Part shown: positions 35,226-42,640 of the stretch, piece by piece
How the letters are laid out: each line of letters opens with the position of its first letter
How positions within the stretch are numbered: position 1 is the first letter of the stretch
Source of the DNA: Bacteroidota bacterium
GTDB lineage: Bacteria > Bacteroidota > Bacteroidia > Bacteroidales > UBA12077
Length of the DNA: 64,000 bases
Assembly (NCBI GenBank): GCA_020444275.1
Contig: JAHLLG010000001.1
Span: 1,019,773-1,083,772 of the forward strand
Reading direction: 5' to 3'
Position numbers and translations under genes: made by a program
The notes under the pieces: generated by a model
Database searches by the model: none
Told to the model about the DNA's origin: nothing
The model's input: only the letters and a program-made list of their open reading frames with translations

Positions 35226-35726
35226 TTATTTTTTATAAAAAAAGAATAAATAGCTACTGAATATAATTGTCATAACAGCTTGAATTAAAATCGGGGTTGA
35301 AATTAATCCTGATTTTAATATGGCAAATTGTATTAATCCAAACTTTATAAGGTAATATATAACTTTACTTCCCAATATACTTATAAGTATGGGAACGAAA
35401 GTGCTTCTAAATTTACTTACCAACAGGTGGAATATAAATACATTTAAGCTCAACTCAAACGTTATTAAAAGCATCTTTGGAAATACAGGGTGAGCTGATA
35501 GTAAGAATGAGAATAATGGCATGGTTAAGGCTAAAATATATGCATTTTGTTTAGAAGTATGTACTAAAGCCAGAATTAGCATTAACCGCATGGGCTCAAT
35601 TAAATAAACAGGCAGACTAAGCAGATGCGAAATGGTCGGAACAAAATAGATAAAACTAATGGCAATAATGTCGAAAATAATGCTTCGAATTTGTAAGCTA
35701 TCCAAAGTTCTGGTTGTGGTATTCAT
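35226..35726 (-). CDS. Conserved integral membrane protein of unknown function
   Basis: A 166-residue, very hydrophobic protein with five or six predicted helices. The most distinctive stretch is 'PVYLIEPMRLMLILALVHTSKQNAYILALTMPLFSFLLSAHPVF', which looks conserved rather than random and recalls small transporter subunits such as ECF S components; that is a guess. It is divergent from the DUF362/polyferredoxin pair across 126 bases, where bidirectional control would be possible. Confidence 0.6.
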   Translation of the reverse strand: MNTTTRTLDSLQIRSIIFDIIAISFIYFVPTISHLLSLPVYLIEPMRLMLILALVHTSKQNAYILALTMPLFSFLLSAHPVFPKMLLITFELSLNVFIFHLLVSKFRSTFVPILISILGSKVIYYLIKFGLIQFAILKSGLISTPILIQAVMTIIFSSYLFFFYKK

Positions 35727-35810
35727 GGCTTCTTTACTTTAAATTTAACTGCTTTAACTAGTTGATTTGAAATCTAATCAAATTTAATGAATAATTTCCA
35801 AAGCTGCTTC

Positions 35811-35818
35811 TATTTTTG
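35811..35818 (+). promoter_or_regulatory. -7 element of the DUF362-polyferredoxin operon
   Basis: TATTTTTG is a perfect TAnnTTTG, 34 bases before the ATG at 35853. A TTGATT/AATCAA inverted repeat lies ~40 bases upstream (35762-35781). Confidence 0.5.
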
Positions 35819-35852
35819 TAAATTTATCGGTGTTAATCAAATACAGTAAGCT

Positions 35853-36773
35853 ATGAAACGCAGGGATTTTATACGTAAATCAATTAGTGCCGGAATATTT
35901 ACTGGGACTGCATTAAGTTTTGGTGGATATGGTAAAATTTTTGCCAATACGGTAAATTCAACATTACCTTATGATTTGGTAGCGGTTAAAGATGGAGAAC
36001 CCGACAAGATGCTTGATAAAGCATTACAGGCAATGGGCGGAATTCAAAATTTTGTAAAAAAGGGTCAAACTGTTGTGGTAAAACCTAACATAGGTTGGGA
36101 TGTTACCCCGGAAAGAGCTGCCAATACAAACCCTGCGTTAATAAAAAGGCTTATTGAACACTGTATGACTGCCGGAGCTAAAGAGGTTTATGTTTTTGAT
36201 AACACATGCGATAAATGGTCATCGTGCTATAAAAACAGTGGAATAGAGCGGGCTGCTAAGGATGCCGGAGCAAAAGTAGCACCAGGACACAGTGAAAGTT
36301 ATTATCAGCAAGTTAGCGTACCTAAGGGAAATAATTTGAAGGATGCAAAAGTTCATGAACTTATATTGAGCTCTGATGTGTTTATTAATGTTCCCGTTCT
36401 GAAAAGTCATGGATCGGCAAAACTTACCATTACCATGAAAAATCTTATGGGAATTGTTTGGGACAGGCGTTTCTGGCATAGAAATAATTTAAATCAGTGT
36501 ATTGCAGATTTTGCTACCTACAGAAAACCCGATTTAAATATTGTAGATGCGTATAATGTAATGACCAAAAACGGACCCCGTGGAGTATCTAAAGCCGATG
36601 TGTTGAATATGAAATATTTAATTGTATCAGACGATATGGTTGCTGCCGATGCTGCTGCTGCTAAAATATTTGGAGTGGAACCTGAAGATGTTAAATATAT
36701 CCAAATAGCAAACGAAATGGGAGTGGGGCAGATGGATCTATCAAAATTGAATATTAGTAGAATTAAAGTGTGA
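35853..36773 (+). CDS. DUF362 domain protein with twin-arginine signal
   Basis: A 306-residue protein. The N-terminus MKRRDFIRKSISAGIFTGTALSFGG carries a twin-arginine motif (KRRDFI) and a hydrophobic stretch, so it is probably exported folded, perhaps with a cofactor. The rest matches DUF362: 'VAVKDGEPDKMLDKALQAMGGIQNFVKKGQTVVVKPNIGWD', 'VFINVPVLKSHGSAKLTITMKNLMG' and 'MVAADAAAAKIFGVEPEDV'. DUF362 domains are often fused to ferredoxin domains; this one has no Cys cluster, but the next gene, 6 bases away, encodes a membrane polyferredoxin, a likely redox partner. Confidence 0.85.
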   Translation: MKRRDFIRKSISAGIFTGTALSFGGYGKIFANTVNSTLPYDLVAVKDGEPDKMLDKALQAMGGIQNFVKKGQTVVVKPNIGWDVTPERAANTNPALIKRLIEHCMTAGAKEVYVFDNTCDKWSSCYKNSGIERAAKDAGAKVAPGHSESYYQQVSVPKGNNLKDAKVHELILSSDVFINVPVLKSHGSAKLTITMKNLMGIVWDRRFWHRNNLNQCIADFATYRKPDLNIVDAYNVMTKNGPRGVSKADVLNMKYLIVSDDMVAADAAAAKIFGVEPEDVKYIQIANEMGVGQMDLSKLNISRIKV

Positions 36774-36779
36774 TAATTC

Positions 36780-38345
36780 ATGAATCTATCTTTTCTTAAG
36801 CGTTTTAGAGTTTTATTTTCCGGTATACTACTGCTTCTTTTTTTAATCCTGTTTATCGATTTTACGAACTTAATACCTGAAAGCGTATACGATACTGCTC
36901 TGTTTTTACAATTTATTCCTTCTTTACTGCTTTTTAAGAAACTATTTACCGTTGCGGGTATAGGTTTTATAGTAATCATTATTTTGAATTTAATTTTTGG
37001 CAGAGTATACTGTTCTTTTTTATGCCCGCTTGGTATACTGCAAGATGTTATTAGTTTTAGTACAAAGAAAATAAGACGACTGAAACGATATAAATATGTT
37101 TATCAAAAACCATTATCCTGGCTTCGATATGGATTTTTAGGACTATTTATATTGGGATTATTTTCAGGTTTAACAGTTGTGGTTTCACTGCTCGATCCGT
37201 ATAGTATTTTTGGAAGAATTGCATCTGGAATAGTCAGACCTCTAATTGTAAAAGGGAATAATGTGCTTGCTTCCATATTACAGAAGTTTGAAATTTATTC
37301 GTTATTTCATGTTGATTTAAAACCTGAACACTGGTCAGTACTTGCAGTTTCAATGTTTTTTATAATTCTGATCACGGTATTATCAGTTAAGAAGGGACGA
37401 CTATACTGCAACACGGTTTGTCCGGTAGGAACTTTCCTGGGATTACTCTCGAAAATTTCAATATTAAAAATTTCGATTGATAAGGATACCTGCACAAGTT
37501 GCAGATTATGCGAAAAAGTTTGTAAAGCCGGATGTATTCATATTCCAAATCAAACGGTTGATTTTAGTCGATGTGTGAACTGCTATAACTGCCTAACAGT
37601 TTGCCCTGTTGATAGTGTAAAATACGCTATTAAGCCTTTAAAAAGTAGTAGTAAAAAAGAAAAGAGCAGAAAGGCAGGTAGCAATACCAACAGAAGGAAT
37701 TTTTTGGCTATTGTAGCATTAATATTAACTGCACGTAAGGCGAGATCACAAAAAATTGTATCGAATAATGCTACTGTACCTGTTAAAAGAACAGTTCCGG
37801 TTTCTCCGCCAGGCTCTATTTCAGTTGAGAAATTTAATTTGGCTTGTACTGCTTGTCATTTATGCATAAGTGCCTGCCCGACACATGTTTTACAGCCGTC
37901 ATATATCGAATACGGGTTAATTGGTTTTATGCAACCTGTACTAGATAACCATGCAGGGTTTTGTAATTTTGATTGTGTAAAATGTGGTGAAGTTTGTCCA
38001 ACAGGTGCAATTGAGTTGCTAAATCTTGAAGAGAAAAAACTTACCCAGATTGGAATATCAAAGTTTGTGAAGGAAAATTGTATTGTAGTAACCGAAGGTA
38101 CAGATTGCGGTGCTTGCGCCGAACACTGTCCGACGAAAGCTGTTCATATGGTACCTTACAAAGATAATTTAGTAATACCTGAAGTTAACGAAGATATTTG
38201 TATTGGTTGTGGTGCGTGTGAGTATCCATGCCCAACAACACCGTATAAGGCAATTTATGTTGAAGGAAATGCAGTTCACCAGCTGGCAAATAAACCTGAT
38301 GAAACCGAACAAAAAAAGGAAATCCAAGAGGATTTTCCTTTTTAA
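36780..38345 (+). CDS. NapH/NapG-like fused membrane polyferredoxin
   Basis: A 521-residue protein joining two parts. Residues ~1-300 resemble NapH: membrane helices (~10-30, 40-65, 110-140, 185-205), the two cytoplasmic-loop motifs YCSFLCPLG and YCNTVCPVG, and ferredoxin motifs (CTSCRLCEKVCKAGC, CVNCYNCLTVCP). Residues ~300-521 resemble NapG: an internal twin-arginine-like stretch (TNRRNFLAIVALILTA) followed by four further iron-sulfur motifs (CTACHLCISACP, CNFDCVKCGEVCP, CGACAEHCP, CIGCGACEYPCP). It probably moves electrons from quinol or cytosol to the exported DUF362 partner. A terminator is folded into its final codons. Confidence 0.88.
   Translation: MNLSFLKRFRVLFSGILLLLFLILFIDFTNLIPESVYDTALFLQFIPSLLLFKKLFTVAGIGFIVIIILNLIFGRVYCSFLCPLGILQDVISFSTKKIRRLKRYKYVYQKPLSWLRYGFLGLFILGLFSGLTVVVSLLDPYSIFGRIASGIVRPLIVKGNNVLASILQKFEIYSLFHVDLKPEHWSVLAVSMFFIILITVLSVKKGRLYCNTVCPVGTFLGLLSKISILKISIDKDTCTSCRLCEKVCKAGCIHIPNQTVDFSRCVNCYNCLTVCPVDSVKYAIKPLKSSSKKEKSRKAGSNTNRRNFLAIVALILTARKARSQKIVSNNATVPVKRTVPVSPPGSISVEKFNLACTACHLCISACPTHVLQPSYIEYGLIGFMQPVLDNHAGFCNFDCVKCGEVCPTGAIELLNLEEKKLTQIGISKFVKENCIVVTEGTDCGACAEHCPTKAVHMVPYKDNLVIPEVNEDICIGCGACEYPCPTTPYKAIYVEGNAVHQLANKPDETEQKKEIQEDFPF
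38311..38345. terminator. Bidirectional terminator inside the 3' end of the polyferredoxin gene
   Basis: AAAAAAGGAAATCC (38311-38324) pairs, with one bulged T, with GGATTTTCCTTTTTT (38329-38343) around loop AAGA. T-runs flank it on both strands, so it can also end transcripts from the convergent kinase gene. The last ~10 codons of the polyferredoxin and its stop codon lie within it. Confidence 0.75.
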
Positions 38346-38370
38346 GATTTCTATATATTTAACTAATCTG

Positions 38371-41300
38371 CTATTCGTTTAAGTGTTTATCTATTATCCG
38401 AAGTAATTTCTCAGTTCCAATAGGTTTTGATATAAAGTCGTTGGCACCGGCTTCAAAGCTTAAATTTCTATCTTCAGGCATGGAATATGCTGATTGTACT
38501 ATAATTGGCACCTTAGAAAATGATTCTCTAATTTGTTTGATGGCCTCTAAGCCATCCATTTCAGGCATTTTAATATCCATTAAGACTAAATTAATATGAT
38601 CATTTCCCTGACAAAATTCAATTGCTTGCTTTCCTGTTTTTGCCCATAGAATATCAGCAGAAGTTTTTCGGATAATCATTTCAAGAAACTTATAATTACT
38701 TTCTTCATCTTCTGCTACGAGTATGGTTTTATTATTCCAATCGTATTTTAATGATGATTTCTTTTTTGGTTTTGGTTTTTCTTCATCCTGCACAGGTCTG
38801 TATGGAATGGTAAAATGGAATGTTGATCCCTGGTTCAGCTCCGATTCAACCCAAATTTTCCCATCAAGCAGCTTTATTAAATTTTTAGTAATGGTTAAGC
38901 CAAGACCTGCACCGCGGTAAATTTTCATTTTATTATTTTCGATTTTTGTAAATCGCGCAAATATTTGATCTTGCTGTTCCGGACTAAGACCAATGCCTGT
39001 GTCTTTAACAAAAAAGTGTATATCGTTATTTTCAACTTCATATCCAAACTCAATGATCCCTTGTTCGGTAAATTTTAAGGCATTACTTAACAGGTTCTTT
39101 AATATTTGTAACAACCTATACGGATCAGTAAGCAGGTTTAATGGTTTTTGAAGTTGTTCTTCACTGACTTTAATACTAACATGATCTTTTGTATGAATAG
39201 TGTCCTCAAATTCCAATAATAGATCATTAAGAATCTGGCTAACATTGCATTTTCGTTCTTTTATTTCAAGTTGATCCGATTCTATTTTAGAGATATCAAT
39301 AATATCATCAATAAGATTTAACAGATTATGACTATTTTTCTTAATAAGCTGAGTTAATTCATCCCTATTGCTATCAGCAAGATCAGGGTCGTTTATAAGA
39401 TTTGAAAAGCCAATTATAGCATTCATTGGTGTTCTGATCTCATGCGACATATTAGCTAAAAATGCCGATTTTAATTTATCCGACTCTTCCGCTTTTTCTT
39501 TTGCTACTTCCAGATCTGACGTTCGCTCTTTTACCAGTTGCTCTAAATGCTCTTGTTGTAGTTCCAGTTCTTGATTAATCTTTTCCAGGCTTTCAGATTG
39601 TGATTTTAACTCCTCTTTCTGCAGATTTATTTCATTGGTTCGTTCCTTAACTTTTAACTCAAGAATTTCCTTTTCCTTAATCAAGCTTCGTTCTCTGAGT
39701 TTTATGAAGATGAGAATAATAATAAATCCAAGGAATGCCAGTAAAGATAAAAACCACCAGGTTTTATAATACGGTGGAATAACCTTTATTTTAAGTTCAG
39801 TAGGCTCATTGTTCCAAACCTTGTCGTTATTACTACCCTTTACTTTAAAAACATAAGAGCCTTGATCAAGGTTGGTATATGTTGCTGTTCTGTTGTTTGA
39901 GGCATCTATCCATTCTTCATCAAAACCTTCAAGCATGTATTTATACTGATTTTGAGATGGCGATGTGTAATCTAATGCTGCAAATTCAATGGTAAAGAAA
40001 TAGTCTTTATTGGTCAACTCAATTGGTTCGTTTTTATGGTTAATTTTATCGAAGGTTAAAAGGTTCTTTCCCCAGTCAGACTTATTTAAAATTTTGAAAT
40101 CGGTAATAGCTACGTTGGGTACAAAAGGGTTATTACTAACTTTTAAAGGTTCAAAGTAACTTAGTGCTGCATTACTTCCAAAATACATGGTGCCATCAGA
40201 GGTTTTGTGCAGTGCATTGCGATTAAACCCACTACTTTCTAAACCATCGATATACGTGTAATTACTTAGTTTATTGTTCCATGGTGAATACTTGGAAAGC
40301 CCGCGCGAGGTACTAATCCATAAATTACCCATATCATCCTCTGTCATACCCATAATCATATTACTTAGTAACATTTCATTCTGAGGATGTTGCTTGAAGT
40401 TCTTATTTTCAATATCTAACTGAAGTAAACCATTGGATTCTGTTCCGATCCATAACGAATTGTTTTGATCCTGATATATGGTAACAACATGAATGTCATT
40501 TTTAAATTCAGACTGCGGTAATTCAGTAGGAGAGTATGGTATAAATTCTTCTTTATCGGGCAAAAACTGGAATAATCCGCCAATGTAGGATCCCACCCAA
40601 ATTCTGTTTTCGTTGTCAACATATATTGAGCTAATGTAGTTATCTACAAAATTCAGCGAGTCTGGTTCGTTCTGGGTATAGGTTTTAAAATCGATTGTAT
40701 TTGATCTGTCATTTTTAATAACTTTCACTAATCCATCAGGTGTTCCAATCCAAATATTGTCTTTTTTATCTTGCACTATGCTGTTAACCTGAACAGCTGG
40801 AAAGTTCGACTTATCTCCTTTTACATATGATTTAAAGTGGAATGTATTATTTTTAACTTCTAATCGATTTAATCCTCCTAAATAGGTTCCAACCCAAACG
40901 ATTCCATCATTATCAACCAATATGCTCCAGACTCTGTCAGAACTTAATGTGTTGGTTTTTCCAGGTTTATTTTGAAAGTTTGTAAACTTCTTACTTTCCA
41001 GATTATATTTCGATAATCCACCACCATCTGTTCCTATCCACAAATTTCCACTATTGTCATGTTCAATGGCCATAACACTTGGATGAGGGAGTGAATTTTT
41101 GTTATCAGGCTCATGAACAATATTATGAAACTTCTGAGGTTTAAGATCCAGCTTATTAATACCTCCACCACGTGTGGCTATCCAAAGTATTTTTGATTTA
41201 TCTTCACAAATATATTCAATTCGGTTATTACTAATACTTTCAATATTGTTTGGATCGTTTTTGAAATGTTTAAATTCTTCGGTTTCTCTATTGAGAAGGT

Positions 41301-42216
41301 TTAGACCTCCTTCATAGGTTCCAACCCAGAACTGATTGTATGAATCAATAAATAGAAACTCAACTTTGTTGTCGCTTAAACTTTTAGGGTTTTTAGGATT
41401 GTGTTTATAATGTGTAAATTTTTCAGTCTTTGGATTAAACCTGTCTAAACCACCACCGCGTGTTGCAATCCAAATATTATCCGATTCATCACATAAAAGA
41501 TATTGAATACCATTGGCGCTTAAGCTGTTTTTGTTATTTGGTTCGTGCAGGTAATGCTTAAAAGTTCCGGTCTTTTTATCAAACTTATTAAGTCCTTTTC
41601 CAGTGCCAATCCATAAAGTTCCATCACTGCTTTCACAAATACATTTTGCTCTAATATGACTTAAACTCTTAGCATCGTTAGGGTTGTATGTGTAACGAGT
41701 AAATGTTTCGGTCTCCGGATTATATTTATTAAGTCCTCCACTTGCTGTTCCTACCCATAAGATACCTTCTTGATCTCTATGAAAAAAGGTAACCTGATTA
41801 TTGCTTAAGCTTTGATGATTTCCAATTTCGTTTGAGAAGTTAGTGAATGTATTTGTTTTCGGATCAAACCGGTCTACACCACCGCCAAAGGTACCAAACC
41901 AAAATATTCCTGATGAATCCTGGTATATTTTACCAAAATTACCTGTTGTTAAAGAATTTGGATTTGATGGTTCGTGGCGGTATATCGTAAATTTGTAACC
42001 ATCGTATTTGTTAAGTCCGTCTTGTGTTCCAAACCACATATATCCCGCCTGATCCTGTATTATTGTGTATACATTGCTGTGGGAAAGCCCATCTTTTATA
42101 GATAGTCGCTCAAATTTATAGGTAGATGTTTGGGCGAAAACAAAATTAGCAACAAGTACAAGGGTAGTTGTAATAATTGCTTTTCTGGTTAATAGTTCCT
42201 TTATAAGCTTGGGCAT
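38371..42216 (-). CDS. Hybrid histidine kinase with two-component-regulator propeller
   Basis: A 1281-residue membrane protein. A signal peptide is followed by a periplasmic propeller of about twelve reg_prop repeats (recurring 'I(W/F)(V/I)GT..GGLN(K/R)(F/Y)' units, ~30-720) and a Y_Y_Y domain (~735-805). A membrane helix (~810-830) and long coiled coil lead to HisKA ([19 protein letters not shown], ~920-985), HATPase (NLLSNALKFT, KDTGIGL, GAGLGLTIT) and a receiver (LVAEDEESN...[13 protein letters not shown]...SKPI). Unlike many such systems in Bacteroides it has no C-terminal AraC-type DNA-binding domain. The start lies 24 bases after the stand-alone receiver gene, so it probably belongs to the same transcript. 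Confidence 0.93.
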   Translation of the reverse strand: MPKLIKELLTRKAIITTTLVLVANFVFAQTSTYKFERLSIKDGLSHSNVYTIIQDQAGYMWFGTQDGLNKYDGYKFTIYRHEPSNPNSLTTGNFGKIYQDSSGIFWFGTFGGGVDRFDPKTNTFTNFSNEIGNHQSLSNNQVTFFHRDQEGILWVGTASGGLNKYNPETETFTRYTYNPNDAKSLSHIRAKCICESSDGTLWIGTGKGLNKFDKKTGTFKHYLHEPNNKNSLSANGIQYLLCDESDNIWIATRGGGLDRFNPKTEKFTHYKHNPKNPKSLSDNKVEFLFIDSYNQFWVGTYEGGLNLLNRETEEFKHFKNDPNNIESISNNRIEYICEDKSKILWIATRGGGINKLDLKPQKFHNIVHEPDNKNSLPHPSVMAIEHDNSGNLWIGTDGGGLSKYNLESKKFTNFQNKPGKTNTLSSDRVWSILVDNDGIVWVGTYLGGLNRLEVKNNTFHFKSYVKGDKSNFPAVQVNSIVQDKKDNIWIGTPDGLVKVIKNDRSNTIDFKTYTQNEPDSLNFVDNYISSIYVDNENRIWVGSYIGGLFQFLPDKEEFIPYSPTELPQSEFKNDIHVVTIYQDQNNSLWIGTESNGLLQLDIENKNFKQHPQNEMLLSNMIMGMTEDDMGNLWISTSRGLSKYSPWNNKLSNYTYIDGLESSGFNRNALHKTSDGTMYFGSNAALSYFEPLKVSNNPFVPNVAITDFKILNKSDWGKNLLTFDKINHKNEPIELTNKDYFFTIEFAALDYTSPSQNQYKYMLEGFDEEWIDASNNRTATYTNLDQGSYVFKVKGSNNDKVWNNEPTELKIKVIPPYYKTWWFLSLLAFLGFIIILIFIKLRERSLIKEKEILELKVKERTNEINLQKEELKSQSESLEKINQELELQQEHLEQLVKERTSDLEVAKEKAEESDKLKSAFLANMSHEIRTPMNAIIGFSNLINDPDLADSNRDELTQLIKKNSHNLLNLIDDIIDISKIESDQLEIKERKCNVSQILNDLLLEFEDTIHTKDHVSIKVSEEQLQKPLNLLTDPYRLLQILKNLLSNALKFTEQGIIEFGYEVENNDIHFFVKDTGIGLSPEQQDQIFARFTKIENNKMKIYRGAGLGLTITKNLIKLLDGKIWVESELNQGSTFHFTIPYRPVQDEEKPKPKKKSSLKYDWNNKTILVAEDEESNYKFLEMIIRKTSADILWAKTGKQAIEFCQGNDHINLVLMDIKMPEMDGLEAIKQIRESFSKVPIIVQSAYSMPEDRNLSFEAGANDFISKPIGTEKLLRIIDKHLNE

Positions 42217-42240
42217 AATTAAAGTGTTATATGGTTTAAG

Positions 42241-42630
42241 TTACTCGCTTAATAAGAAAGTAGATAGTACTTCCATTAATTTATTCGCTTTAATTGGCTT
42301 CGATAAATAAGAGTTACAACCCGCTTCTAAACTAAGTCGCTCGTCGTTTTCCATTGCAAATGCAGTTTGAGCAATGATAGGAATTTCAGGGTATGTCTTT
42401 TTGATTTCTTTGGTTGCTTCCAGACCATCCATATTTGGCATCTTAATATCCATAAGAATTAAATCCGGCTCAACTTCTTTGCATAAATCAACAGCTTCAA
42501 TCCCATCTTTGGCCCATACTATCTTAGCTTTTGTTTTATTTAATACCATTTCAAGGTAACGAAAATTACTATCTTCGTCTTCGGCTATAAGTATGGTTTT
42601 ATTGTTCCAGTTAAAATTATTTGACAGCAT
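42241..42630 (-). CDS. Stand-alone receiver-domain protein
   Basis: A 129-residue single receiver domain with acidic pocket (IAEDEDSN), phospho-Asp in LILMDIKMPNMDG, Thr in IIAQTAF and Lys in YLSKPIKANK. The linker at its N-terminus (FNWNNKTILIAEDED) is the same linker that joins kinase and receiver in the neighbouring hybrid kinases, and the preceding kinase gene, 10 bases upstream, lacks a receiver. It therefore looks like the receiver of a hybrid kinase that is now translated separately. No output domain. Confidence 0.92.
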   Translation of the reverse strand: MLSNNFNWNNKTILIAEDEDSNFRYLEMVLNKTKAKIVWAKDGIEAVDLCKEVEPDLILMDIKMPNMDGLEATKEIKKTYPEIPIIAQTAFAMENDERLSLEAGCNSYLSKPIKANKLMEVLSTFLLSE

Positions 42631-42640
42631 TATTTTAAAA

